A stretch of DNA of 7,320 nt from Nitrososphaerota archaeon (GCA_030611185.1 JAUWQG010000045.1:1-7320), one strand, 5' to 3'; shown: positions 1 through 5,845, counted from the stretch's first letter. Made by a program: numbers and translations. Notes: generated from the letters alone by a model not told the origin.

Positions 1-1
1 A

Positions 2-343
2 TATCCTCCCACTGCTCAACATGCCATCAGACAAGCATCAACTGTTGCGGAAAATTTAGAAAACAAGGTAAAAGGAATTGGTTTCCAACGGGATTTTGTT
101 TATGACACAAAGGGTTCCATGGCAAAGATAGGCAAAAAAGATGGTGTGGCTCTACTTTTTGGACATGAATTTCGAGGATTTTTAGCCTGGCTAATTTGGA
201 AACAATACTATCTCTCTACTTTGCCTACCACTGAGAAAAAAATCAGGGTGAGTATCGATTGGTTTGTAGATTTATTTTTCCCACGAGACATTACGAGACT
301 ATCAAACGTATATGATGAAAAAAAGATCCCAATTAAGAACTAG
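2..343 (+). CDS. Type II NADH dehydrogenase-like FAD/NAD(P) oxidoreductase, C-terminal part
   Basis: The frame is open from the left edge and 113 residues are visible before the TAG stop, so the gene begins outside the window; the ATG at 119 is internal. The visible part starts with a PPTAQHAIRQ motif, typical of the FAD-contacting helix near the end of the pyridine nucleotide-disulfide oxidoreductase fold. It continues with a short strand region (FVYDTKGSMAKIG), then GFLAWLIWKQYYLSTLP and an IDWFVDLFFPRDITRL tail. That order matches the C-terminal domain of single-subunit NADH dehydrogenases (NDH-2), where the Trp-rich amphipathic segment lies on the inner face of the membrane. Members pass electrons from NAD(P)H through FAD to quinone without pumping protons. 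The substrate is inferred; the nucleotide-binding domains are not visible. A related quinone reductase is the main alternative. Confidence 0.85.
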   Translation, partial: YPPTAQHAIRQASTVAENLENKVKGIGFQRDFVYDTKGSMAKIGKKDGVALLFGHEFRGFLAWLIWKQYYLSTLPTTEKKIRVSIDWFVDLFFPRDITRLSNVYDEKKIPIKN

Positions 344-374
344 TTTTAAATTCAAAGTTCATGGATAATAGGTA

Positions 375-764
375 ATGCCCTTTGAATCTCTTTGCAGAAA
401 TAAAATTTTCAAGGATGTTCCAAGTTATGAAGATATCAAAGAAGATCCTCACATGAAGGAATTATTTTCTTCAGTTTTTACTGGAATGAGCGGTAGATAT
501 ACACGGATGAGAATTATCTGTGCAATTACAGAGGAGCCAATGAATACATTGGAACTCTCAAAAAAATTAGAAATGGATTACAAAACAATACAACACAACA
601 TCAAAGTTTTAGAAAGTAATAGTTTGATAGACAGAGAGGGAGAAGGGTATGGGGATTTGTTTTTTCCATCTGATCTTATATCCTCAAATCTTCCCACACT
701 ATACAAGGTAATTAGAAAAGTTGAGGATAAACTAGACAAGTCTGAAAAAAAATACATCGACTAA
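375..764 (+). CDS. Winged helix-turn-helix transcriptional regulator (ArsR-like)
   Basis: This 129-residue protein carries one winged-helix DNA-binding domain at about residues 35-98. Helices at 40-52 (RYTRMRIICAI) and 57-66 (NTLELSKKLE) are followed by the recognition helix near 68-80 (DYKTIQHNIKVLE) and a wing with SLIDREGEGYGDLFFPS. The recognition pattern, in which a whole helix is followed by VLE and a short beta wing, is common in ArsR-type archaeal regulators. The last 25 residues are charged and probably helical (VIRKVEDKLDKSEKK), suited to dimerisation. No metal-binding Cys set or ligand domain is visible, so the signal is unknown. It starts 31 bases after the flavoprotein and runs in the same direction, so co-transcription is possible. 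ATG 375 keeps an N-terminal extension of about 30 residues; ATG 453 would remove it without harming the domain. Confidence 0.8.
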   Translation: MPFESLCRNKIFKDVPSYEDIKEDPHMKELFSSVFTGMSGRYTRMRIICAITEEPMNTLELSKKLEMDYKTIQHNIKVLESNSLIDREGEGYGDLFFPSDLISSNLPTLYKVIRKVEDKLDKSEKKYID

Positions 765-787
765 ACATATAATCTTAAAAATCATTT

Positions 788-802
788 GAATTTTAAAAAT
801 TC
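788..802. terminator. AT-rich palindrome between convergent genes
   Basis: GAATTTT and AAAATTC flank a central A, giving a perfect 15-bp palindrome between the end of the winged-helix gene and the end of the response regulator gene. Its place between two convergent stop codons, with T-runs on both strands, suits a bidirectional terminator. Archaeal terminators need mainly T-runs, so the palindrome itself may be incidental. Confidence 0.3.
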
Positions 803-821
803 TGTATCTAATAATCAATCA

Positions 822-1190
822 TTAATTACGTAACAACAAATCTTTCTTTATTGTTTCAAGTTTTTGAATAGTTGATGGTTTTTCTTCAACTGAATGAATT
901 CCAAAATTCAAAAGCTCTTTTTTGTGATTTTCAGTTAATTCCAACACACTTACGATTATCACTTTTTTTATCTCTGATGGTCTTTTGGCCTTTAAATCAT
1001 GAATAAACTCCATTCCGCTATATTTTGGCATACAAACATCAAGCAAAATCAGGTCATAATCATTTTTTAGAGCAAACTCTAATCCTTTTCTTCCATCATT
1101 TACACTCTCAACATTATGGTCTCCCATGGATAGCATATCTGCATAAAGCTGACATATTTCTGGAGAATCATCCACGTGTAGAATATTCAT
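822..1190 (-). CDS. Receiver-only response regulator (CheY-like)
   Basis: A single receiver domain fills this 122-residue protein. The acidic pair D7-D8 (ILHVDDSPE), the phosphoacceptor D51 (LILLDVCMP), the switch Ser S81 (VIIVSVLEL) and the conserved K104-P105 (VEEKPST) are all present, so it should be phosphorylated by a histidine kinase. There is no output domain after the receiver, so it probably acts by protein contact, as CheY or SpoF do. The ATG at 1190 is chosen because receiver domains normally begin a few residues before the first strand. A longer frame back to a TTG at 1256 adds 22 residues with no family counterpart. No kinase is visible in the window. A TTATGAT box about 29 bases before ATG 1190 is a possible weak promoter. 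Confidence 0.85.
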   Translation of the reverse strand: MNILHVDDSPEICQLYADMLSMGDHNVESVNDGRKGLEFALKNDYDLILLDVCMPKYSGMEFIHDLKAKRPSEIKKVIIVSVLELTENHKKELLNFGIHSVEEKPSTIQKLETIKKDLLLRN

Positions 1191-1396
1191 TAAATTACCT
1201 AGTTGATGAAGATCATAACCCTCTGTTTGTTCAATTTGAACAGAGAGATATGCCAATCCTCTATTAGGTGAGTTATGATTGAAAGGTTCTTCCGTATTGT
1301 CAATATGAAATCTTTACTCGAATAAATTCAAATCTACTTTGTGATGTTTTGAAAACGAACTAACAGTTAAAACTTCATTTTATTGAATAAAGAGAA

Positions 1397-1648
1397 ATGC
1401 CACATGATGATTTTTTTGAAGCTACGCTTATAGAATTTACACAATGGAAAGAAGGTAAAGAAAAAAGTATAGCCAAGTACAATAGATTTGAGGATTTACC
1501 CCCTCATTTGATAGATCATTTCAAAACTAATTCTACTAGTGAAATTTTATTACAAGAAAAAAAATGGAAAATTTTAGAGATAAACCAAGATCTTCGTGCT
1601 CATGGTAATGGAGTTCATATCAAAGTAAGATTAGAATCTAGACCATAA
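1397..1648 (+). CDS. Hypothetical protein, 83 aa
   Basis: I do not recognise this protein. It is a soluble, charged 83-residue product without Cys, signal peptide or membrane segment. The first half appears helical and acidic (DDFFEATLIEFTQWKEGKEK), and the second half ends in alternating strand-like residues (KWKILEINQDL, then GVHIKVRLESRP). This pattern suggests a small alpha/beta fold. A TTAAAA box lies about 23-30 bases before the ATG, the usual spacing for a leaderless archaeal transcript. Codon use is like that of the neighbours. It is divergent from the response regulator, with a 206-base intergenic region between them that holds both promoters. No functional claim is made. Confidence 0.6.
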   Translation: MPHDDFFEATLIEFTQWKEGKEKSIAKYNRFEDLPPHLIDHFKTNSTSEILLQEKKWKILEINQDLRAHGNGVHIKVRLESRP

Positions 1649-1725
1649 TTATCCATAAATTGATCCATTTTGCCTATAGGATTAAACCTAGAAAAATAAA
1701 ACAGCAAATTCATCTATAATTACAT

Positions 1726-1881
1726 ATGAAAGGAGTAACAATAGCAATTCTCATCGCCTTTATTGCATTTGCATTTGCTATGATTAGTTTAACACTAGAA
1801 TACTTTCAGATTTTAGAAACGGGAATTTCTATCCTCAATTTGTCAAACATTTCTTCAATAGACAATTTTTCTAATAACTAA
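1726..1881 (+). CDS. Small membrane-anchored or secreted peptide, 51 aa
   Basis: ATG 1726 opens a 51-residue frame ending at TAA 1881. A single Lys at position 2 is followed by an uninterrupted hydrophobic stretch at about residues 4-24 (VTIAILIAFIAFAFAMISLT), long enough to cross the membrane once. The remaining 27 residues are polar and Ser/Asn-rich (NLSNISSIDNFSNN) with two possible N-glycosylation sequons, which suits a location outside the cell. An AT-rich AAAAATAAAA stretch lies about 25-34 bases upstream and may be the promoter. It lies 52 bases before the secreted hydrolase gene on the same strand, but that gene has its own TATA-like box. The role is unknown. Short length makes chance possible, but the clean N-in, outward topology argues for a real gene. 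Confidence 0.5.
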   Translation: MKGVTIAILIAFIAFAFAMISLTLEYFQILETGISILNLSNISSIDNFSNN

Positions 1882-1904
1882 CATTAGAAATACCTGAGTA
1901 AAGG

Positions 1905-1910
1905 TATAAG
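1905..1910 (+). promoter_or_regulatory. TATA-like box of the secreted hydrolase gene
   Basis: TATAAG begins 29 bases before ATG 1934. Archaeal TATA boxes centre near -26 to -28 from the transcription start, so transcription would begin at or next to the ATG, giving a leaderless message. No Shine-Dalgarno sequence is seen before the start codon, which agrees. Confidence 0.5.
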
Positions 1911-1933
1911 TCCCACATTACAAAGTTAGAACT

Positions 1934-3067
1934 ATGAAATTTGCAATAATCTTTTTCTTATTACTTTTTGTAAGTATGTTTACAATTCAGAATTCATTTG
2001 GTGAAGAATCTGATTTGTTTTGTAAAGATGGGAAAACTCTTGTTTACAGAGTAAATGCTGAAAAATATGCTTGTTTGAATCCACCTACTGCAGAAAAATG
2101 GTTCAATTCAGGCATTGCTGAACCTGTAGAAATTCCCTCTGAGACATTTGCCATACATCCTGAAAAAATGACTTCATCTGCACCAGTTCCAGATAATGCC
2201 AAAGGTCCTCAAATTGATTATTCCAAAGGATATCTTGTAGAGGAAATTAGTGAAGGACTTTACTGGGTAACTGAAGGGGCATACCAAGGAATGTTTCTAG
2301 TAACCGGAGAGGGTGTAATTGTAGTTGATGCTCCTCCATCAATTGGACAAAATTATCTAAAAGCTATTGAAGAAGTAACTGATGAGCCTATAACTCATGT
2401 AATTTACAGTCATGCGCATAATGATCATATTGGTGCTGCAAGTATGTTTCCTGAGGATGCAACTATTATTGCACACAAGTTGACTGCTGAAAAATTAGAA
2501 ATTAGAAATGATCCTAATCGACCTGTTCCAACTATCTCCTTTGAAGAAAAATACACATTAGAGGTAGGAAATCAAATACTAGAATTAGAATATCATGGAC
2601 CGATGCATGCTCCTGGAAATATTTTCATTTATGCACCTCAGCAAAAGGTCTTGATGCTAGTTGATGTTGTATTTCCTGGATGGGTTCCATTCAAGGATTT
2701 AGCAATGGCAGAGGATGTTCCATTTTTCATTTATGCACATGATAAAATTTTAGAATATGATTTTGAAACTTTTATCGGAGGTCATTTGACTCGATTAGGA
2801 ACTCCTGAAGATGTCCAAATACAAAAAGAATATTTTGATGACATTCAAAAAAATGCGGGACTTGCAAATCAACAAGTTGATTTTATGGAAATAGGTCAAA
2901 AAGTGGGATTTGAAAATATTTGGCTAGTCTTCCAAGTTTATGCCGATACAATTACCCAACAATGCACTGATGCTACACTTCCAAATTGGATTGATAGATT
3001 GGGTGGAGCTGATTTGTTTACCTATGATCATTGCTGGAAAATCTCTGAAAGCCAGCGAATAGATTAG
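1934..3067 (+). CDS. Secreted metallo-beta-lactamase-fold hydrolase
   Basis: This 377-residue protein begins with a Sec signal peptide (hydrophobic core at about 3-19, likely cleaved near FGEES at 22-26). Residues 29-64 form a small Cys-containing module (CKDGKTLVYRVNAEKYACLN, then PPTAEKWFNSGIAEPV) that I associate with exported thaumarchaeal proteins. The metallo-beta-lactamase fold covers about 100-300. Metal ligands are visible in order: HAHNDH at 160-165, H225 in MHAPGN, D244 in LVDVVFPG and H284 in GGHLTRLG, so a two-metal (probably zinc) hydrolase site is intact. The extra C-terminal region (about 300-377) has two Cys (C344, C367) that could form a disulfide outside the cell. The substrate cannot be read from sequence. 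The family ranges from lactonases and thioesterases to beta-lactam and sulfatase-type hydrolysis, so antibiotic resistance should not be assumed. Confidence 0.88.
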   Translation: MKFAIIFFLLLFVSMFTIQNSFGEESDLFCKDGKTLVYRVNAEKYACLNPPTAEKWFNSGIAEPVEIPSETFAIHPEKMTSSAPVPDNAKGPQIDYSKGYLVEEISEGLYWVTEGAYQGMFLVTGEGVIVVDAPPSIGQNYLKAIEEVTDEPITHVIYSHAHNDHIGAASMFPEDATIIAHKLTAEKLEIRNDPNRPVPTISFEEKYTLEVGNQILELEYHGPMHAPGNIFIYAPQQKVLMLVDVVFPGWVPFKDLAMAEDVPFFIYAHDKILEYDFETFIGGHLTRLGTPEDVQIQKEYFDDIQKNAGLANQQVDFMEIGQKVGFENIWLVFQVYADTITQQCTDATLPNWIDRLGGADLFTYDHCWKISESQRID

Positions 3068-3088
3068 TCTAGGCTCAATTATATTATA

Positions 3089-3094
3089 TTTTTT
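3089..3094 (+). terminator. T-run after the hydrolase gene
   Basis: Six T residues in a very AT-rich stretch begin 22 bases after the stop codon of the hydrolase. T-runs of this kind end transcription in Archaea without needing a hairpin. Assignment rests only on composition and position. Confidence 0.35.
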
Positions 3095-3168
3095 AAAATA
3101 CCCTCCAAAATTTGGGTTTGATTATCTAAACACCAATAAAACTCTAATAATTAAAAGGATATTGAAGA

Positions 3169-3534
3169 ATGATGAATTACGAAAATTTCTGTACACAAAT
3201 TTTGGAATCTGACCCTAAAATCCGATTTGCAACTGCATATGACGAATGGGCTGTTCGTCTTGGAGGTGGAATACGTAAAGGAGTATCAAATTTACTTTCT
3301 GATCATAGCGAGAACGAATTGGTCAACCTATCTGTTATGGATTGGAAAGCACGCAAGGAAATGTCAAAATGGCTTGGAAAAACAATTTACACACTTGCCG
3401 AATACGATAAGATAAAACGATTTTCATTTTATCTTGGAGATGACAATTTGCTCCTAGTAAGTACTGAAAAAGATGCAGATACCAATCAGATAGTAGATAA
3501 AGTCATAAAACTATATTACAAAAATCAAAACTAA
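3169..3534 (+). CDS. Small alpha/beta protein, member 1 of a three-gene family
   Basis: This 121-residue protein is one of three paralogs in the window. Shared landmarks in order are an N-terminal helix, DPKIRFATAYDE at 15-26, a GGGIRKG turn at 32-38, a helix with ARKEMSKWLGKTIYTLAEYDKIKRFSFYL at 61-89, a strand LLLVSTEKD at 94-102, and a last helix with IVDKVIKLYY at 108-117. The pattern of strands and helices recalls Roadblock/LC7 or profilin-like sensory folds, but this is an inference. From memory the family may be listed as DUF6659, which I could not verify. It has no Cys pairs, signal peptide or membrane segment. Two ATG codons are adjacent (3169 and 3172). It stands alone after the hydrolase and is convergent with the zinc-protein run. 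Confidence 0.75.
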   Translation: MMNYENFCTQILESDPKIRFATAYDEWAVRLGGGIRKGVSNLLSDHSENELVNLSVMDWKARKEMSKWLGKTIYTLAEYDKIKRFSFYLGDDNLLLVSTEKDADTNQIVDKVIKLYYKNQN

Positions 3535-3544
3535 AAATTTTTTT
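3533..3544. terminator. A5T7 tract between convergent genes
   Basis: Five A followed by seven T lie across the end of the first family member and just before the end of the minus-strand membrane protein gene. Both strands carry a T-run in the right direction, so the tract may end transcription from both sides. Confidence 0.4.
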
Positions 3545-3551
3545 CAACAAA

Positions 3552-3800
3552 CTAATTTGAAACTTGGTTACAACTACCACAACCATTTCTCCGCGTTGCA
3601 AACCATACTAAAAAAGTAAATCCTAAGGGATATGCAACGATTTGTGCAGTTTCAAAATCTTCAATTAGATAAAACATTACAAACACCACACCTAAAATTA
3701 AAACAAGAATCAAGGAGCTGATGTTTATTTTGTCTTTAAAGTTTGAATTGGTTCTATGGCCTAACAATTTTTCCACATTTTTTACATATTGTCTTTTCAA
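3552..3800 (-). CDS. Small membrane protein with two spans and a C-terminal CxxC
   Basis: This 82-residue protein has a basic N-terminus (MKRQYVKNVEKLLGHR), two predicted membrane helices at about 29-46 (LILVLILGVVFVMFYL) and 52-68 (AQIVAYPLGFTFLVWFA), separated by a short acidic turn EDFE, and a cytosolic tail with RRNGCGSCN. The CxxC pair could bind metal or be redox active. The positive charges before the first helix and after the second predict both ends inside the cell. It is the last gene of a minus-strand run after two zinc proteins. With ATG 3800 it overlaps the preceding gene by 47 bases in another frame; TTG 3767 would shorten the overlap to 14 bases. No function is recognised. Confidence 0.6.
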   Translation of the reverse strand: MKRQYVKNVEKLLGHRTNSNFKDKINISSLILVLILGVVFVMFYLIEDFETAQIVAYPLGFTFLVWFATRRNGCGSCNQVSN

Positions 3801-3912
3801 TCATTTTTCCAGAACAATTTGCCAGAAAACCTATTCGTTGTCTCACAAATGTCTTAATTTCTTCTGTTTGGATATGACATAAGGGACATAAAATAATGGC
3901 TTGTTGACTCAT
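3754..3912 (-). CDS. Zinc-ribbon microprotein, 52 aa
   Basis: This 52-residue protein has CPLC at 9-12 and CKKC at 43-46, two CxxC knuckles 30 residues apart, with an extra Cys at 33. That is the layout of a zinc ribbon with one zinc ion. The region between contains IEKTICKKCGKIV, which resembles the second knuckle of many archaeal ribbon proteins. ATG 3912 is chosen over ATG 3948 because it leaves 17 bases after the preceding stop and has an AGGT element about 9 bases upstream; the longer form would overlap the finger gene by 19 bases. Ribbon microproteins often bind nucleic acid or other proteins, but no target is visible. It is the middle gene of the minus-strand run. Confidence 0.6.
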   Translation of the reverse strand: MSQQAIILCPLCHIQTEEIKTFVRQRIGFLANCSGKMIEKTICKKCGKIVRP

Positions 3913-3929
3913 TTTGAAACTACCTATTT

Positions 3930-4079
3930 CTAGCCACACGAGTTGCACTCAAATTTCTTCTTTGGTTTATGGGCTTTTGCGATGTGGCGTATTGTTCTCT
4001 CGGGATCTGAAAATGTCATATTACATTTTGGGCAAATATTGGAAATCACCATCTCTTTTTTGCTGGAAAATAATCCCAT
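3930..4079 (-). CDS. C2H2-like zinc-finger microprotein, 49 aa
   Basis: The protein begins MGLFSSKKEMV and contains CPKCNMTFSDPERTIRHIAKAH. The C-x2-C-x12-H-x4-H spacing is that of a C2H2 zinc finger, with Cys at 17 and 20 and His at 33 and 38. A second CxxC (CNSC at 45-48) closes the protein, perhaps a second metal site. ATG 4079 is preferred over ATG 4130 because a TTTTATG box stands 22-28 bases before it, the spacing for a leaderless transcript; this also gives the compact MGLF start I associate with thaumarchaeal relatives. Nucleic-acid binding is likely by family, not shown. It leads the minus-strand run of three genes. Confidence 0.7.
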   Translation of the reverse strand: MGLFSSKKEMVISNICPKCNMTFSDPERTIRHIAKAHKPKKKFECNSCG

Positions 4080-4100
4080 AATTACTCCAAATACTTTGCA

Positions 4101-4107
4101 CATAAAA
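4101..4107 (-). promoter_or_regulatory. TATA-like box of the zinc-protein run
   Basis: TTTTATG on the minus strand lies 22-28 bases before ATG 4079. Its position decides that start over the longer frame from 4130, inside which it would fall. The resulting message would be leaderless. Confidence 0.45.
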
Positions 4108-4295
4108 CCATTTTCCCAACTTAAAATCAAAATTATTTTGTTTTGAATATTTATTGTTCGTTTAATTTCAAAATGAAAGATTCTGATCTAGTTTAGTTTA
4201 AAAATATTTGAGAGATTTAGCATAATCACAATAATTCAATTCCAAGATTAAGAACTATCTTTAAATTTTAGGACATTTGACTAATTGTGATATAA

Positions 4296-4673
4296 TTGTC
4301 TGATGAAAGTCAAATGGACCGAATATTGGGAATTGATGAGAACATTAGATTTGTAGCTATTAGTGATTTGGATGGTACTCTTCTTGCATCAAAAAGAAGA
4401 GAAGGGGCAAATCTTTTCTTGTCTCCTGAATCCACTCAAGACACTTTGCGTCATGCGGCATCTGCGTGGAAATCTCGTATGAAGCATGTTGATGAGATTG
4501 GACGAGGACTATACACAATTGCAGTTTATGAAAAACTACGAAGAGTAACAATGCCGTTGTCTGAAAATCGAATTTTATTAGTGACTATTGATAATGCTGG
4601 TGGTCAAAAGCAAATTCTTGATGCACTTCTAAATGAGGTTATTTACAAAGATCCAACCTTCTCTACTGGATAA
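4296..4673 (+). CDS. Small alpha/beta protein, member 2 of the family
   Basis: This 125-residue member has ENIRFVAISDLDGTLLASKR at 15-34, where the strand-turn-strand (VAISDLDGTLLAS) looks like the first hairpin of a Roadblock/LC7-type domain. It continues with a helix (TLRHAASAWKSRMKHVDEIG, 50-69), the shared LYTIAVYEKLRRVTMPL block at 72-88 and RILLVTID at 92-99. It matches members 1 and 3 in length and in the order of blocks, though DxDG is clearest here. The start is uncertain: TTG 4296 aligns best with the other N-termini and has a TTTAAATTTTA box 26-36 bases upstream, while ATG 4314 (six residues shorter) has a TATAAT box at -24 to -20. No metal site or membrane segment is visible. The function is unknown. 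Confidence 0.72.
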   Translation: MSDESQMDRILGIDENIRFVAISDLDGTLLASKRREGANLFLSPESTQDTLRHAASAWKSRMKHVDEIGRGLYTIAVYEKLRRVTMPLSENRILLVTIDNAGGQKQILDALLNEVIYKDPTFSTG

Positions 4674-4924
4674 AACTAGATTAGAACCAATTAGTTTCTT
4701 TAATCAAAGTTTGAATCAAAATAAATGATAAACAACCTATCAAATCGTATGTCTACAATCTAAATATTTCAAAAATTAACAGATTTTTTATGAAATCATC
4801 ATGCGTGTTTTATTCACAAAACCTGGACAGATTAGTCTTTTCTGAATAATACACTATTCGATGTGAATGTGTGAAAGAAACTTAACTGACATCAAACTAT
4901 ATGTAATAATTTTTTAGCAGTGTT
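4674..4924. other. Intergenic region with one promoter
   Basis: These 251 bases hold no convincing gene. A 19-codon frame at 4790-4849 lacks family features or a well-spaced promoter. The only element supported is a TATA-like box near the right end for the next small gene. Confidence 0.5.
4898..4903 (+). promoter_or_regulatory. TATA-like box of the 35-aa zinc-ribbon gene
   Basis: TATATG lies 22-27 bases before ATG 4925. This is the expected spacing for transcription starting at the first codon, and it supports a gene too short to trust on length alone. Confidence 0.45.
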
Positions 4925-5032
4925 ATGGGAGGATTTACCAAATGCCCCAATTGTATAAAGCAATTAGTCGAAGTTCCTTTGAAACTAGAGGGGCATTTAT
5001 TGGTCTGTCCTTTTTGTGAGTCTGTTTATTGA
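4925..5032 (+). CDS. Zinc-ribbon microprotein, 35 aa
   Basis: ATG 4925 to TGA 5032 encodes 35 residues. CPNC at residues 7-10 and CPFC at 28-31 form two zinc knuckles 17 residues apart, joined by KQLVEVPLKLEGHLLV, which reads as the beta hairpin of a zinc ribbon. The C-terminus follows directly (ESVY). This is close to the minimal size of a folded single-zinc ribbon, like the ribbon at the N-terminus of TFB or transcription elongation proteins but without any other domain. A TATA-like box at the leaderless distance stands upstream. Codon use resembles that of neighbouring genes. Function is unknown; nucleic-acid or protein binding is the family expectation. Confidence 0.6.
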   Translation: MGGFTKCPNCIKQLVEVPLKLEGHLLVCPFCESVY

Positions 5033-5095
5033 AGATTTATTGCAATTTTTTAAAATTATTCTTTCTACTAAAAAATAACTCTTTTACCAAAAAAA

Positions 5096-5245
5096 TCAGC
5101 AATCGCAAGAGGATTTGTTGACAAATTTGGGATTACAAATCTTACAATCTAACAGACATTTGTCTTCAGGGCAATATTTGCATGCCTGTTTCTTTTTAAT
5201 TTCAATATGTGGATGACATTGGGAGGGAAAATTATCATCATTCAT
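5096..5245 (-). CDS. Cys-rich microprotein with eight cysteines, 49 aa
   Basis: ATG 5245 to TGA 5096 gives 49 residues with Cys at 10, 22, 25, 30, 34, 37, 47 and 49. Pairs include CKYC (22-25), CKIC (34-37) and a final CDC, and His residues at 11 and 13 add further possible ligands (CHPHIE). There is no signal peptide, so disulfides are less likely than metal binding; two zinc ions or an iron-sulfur cluster are possible. Only a weak TTAATT element is seen about 23-28 bases upstream. It converges with the 35-aa zinc gene, with 63 bases between their stops. I do not recognise a family. The density of Cys in CxxC spacing is very unlikely in random AT-rich sequence. Confidence 0.6.
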   Translation of the reverse strand: MNDDNFPSQCHPHIEIKKKQACKYCPEDKCLLDCKICNPKFVNKSSCDC

Positions 5246-5302
5246 GAAAATTTTTCATTGATCTTTGAATTAAGAGTTTTTCAGTGTTAATTCAATATTT
5301 TA

Positions 5303-5322
5303 GGAATGCCGGGGGCAGGTTT
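5303..5322 (-). repeat. Partial copy of a tRNA 3' end (repeat A, left copy)
   Basis: These 20 bases match 7284-7303 at 19 positions, with one A/G difference. The shared part holds the acceptor-stem 3' strand, the discriminator base and the start of the T-arm of the tRNA at the right edge. Similarity extends about 9 bases further outside the tRNA, with transitions only. The rest of the tRNA is absent here. Such a fragment in direct orientation to an intact tRNA is what integration at a tRNA 3' end leaves behind. Confidence 0.65.
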
Positions 5323-5433
5323 TGTTAAATTGGTTTGATATTCCAACCATTCCCAGGTGTTAACGAGTTTATCTAGTATCTGTAATAAGTGAACAATTGT
5401 TTATTGTTTCTTGAAATTGAAGGTTAACTTTAT

Positions 5434-5452
5434 GTAACATTTTCAATGTTAC
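5434..5452. promoter_or_regulatory. Perfect 19-bp palindrome before family member 3, likely operator
   Basis: GTAACATT and AATGTTAC are perfect inverted copies around TTC. The site ends 18 bases before ATG 5471 and overlaps the 3' part of a TTTATG TATA-like element (5429-5434). A bound dimer would cover the promoter and block TBP or RNA polymerase. A second, imperfect palindrome around GTTAAC lies just upstream (5421-5430). The binding protein is unknown. Confidence 0.5.
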
Positions 5453-5470
5453 AGTATGGGGTAATAGAAT

Positions 5471-5845
5471 ATGTCAAAACTAGTAAGCAATTTGGATTAT
5501 GGGCAATTTTTTGATCGAGTCATGAAGATTGATCCCAACATAAGGTTGGTAGCAGCCTATGATGGACAATTTAGGGCAAAATTAAGAGAGGGGATACGGA
5601 GAAATCTTTCAGATGAGGAAATCAAATCGTCAATGATTGATGCTCAAAATAGATGGATTCTTCGTAAAAATATGAGTTTTAAAATTGCTGAACCAAAGTT
5701 TGCAATGGCTCAATATGGTAGAGTTAATCGAATAACAATTCCTCTAGATGATGACAGAGTGATTTTATTGACAACGGATCTTGGCGTGGACATTAATGAA
5801 TTGGCTGATAAAGTTATTGAGACTCATATTAGATTTCTAGATTAA
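5471..5845 (+). CDS. Small alpha/beta protein, member 3 of the family
   Basis: This 124-residue protein has the same blocks as the other two: a first helix (YGQFFDRVMKI, 10-20), DPNIRLVAAYDG at 21-32, a REGIRRNLSDEE segment at 39-50, a central helix (AQNRWILRKNMSF, 58-70), FAMAQYGRVNRITIPLDDDRVILLTTD at 77-103 and a last helix with ELADKVIETHIRFL at 110-123. It is closest to member 1 in DPxIR, AYD, GIR, RKxM and DKVI. It has no Cys, signal or membrane segment. It lies inside the tRNA-bounded segment, while members 1 and 2 lie outside it. It alone has a perfect palindrome before its start, so its control probably differs. Its stop codon overlaps the first copy of the 30-bp repeat. Function is unknown. 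Confidence 0.75.
   Translation: MSKLVSNLDYGQFFDRVMKIDPNIRLVAAYDGQFRAKLREGIRRNLSDEEIKSSMIDAQNRWILRKNMSFKIAEPKFAMAQYGRVNRITIPLDDDRVILLTTDLGVDINELADKVIETHIRFLD

Noticed and set aside
1191..1256. N-terminal extension of the response regulator
   Set aside because: It needs a TTG start and adds 22 residues before the usual first strand of a receiver domain.
1025..1267. 80-codon plus-strand frame
   Set aside because: It lies antisense across the response regulator, whose receiver motifs are complete; the translated product shows no domain.
3227..3415. 62-codon plus-strand frame
   Set aside because: It is an out-of-frame shadow within family member 1.
3943..4146. 67-codon plus-strand frame
   Set aside because: It is antisense to the C2H2-like zinc-finger gene, whose metal ligands and promoter spacing are clear.
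4360..4551. 63-codon minus-strand frame
   Set aside because: It is antisense to family member 2 and shows no motif.
4790..4849. 19-codon plus-strand frame
   Set aside because: No promoter at leaderless distance, no domain pattern, and a length common by chance.
5267..5293. 7-bp inverted repeat GAATTAA/TTAATTC with a 13-base spacer
   Set aside because: All-AT arms apart from the ends are expected by chance in this composition, although it lies close to the tRNA-like fragment.
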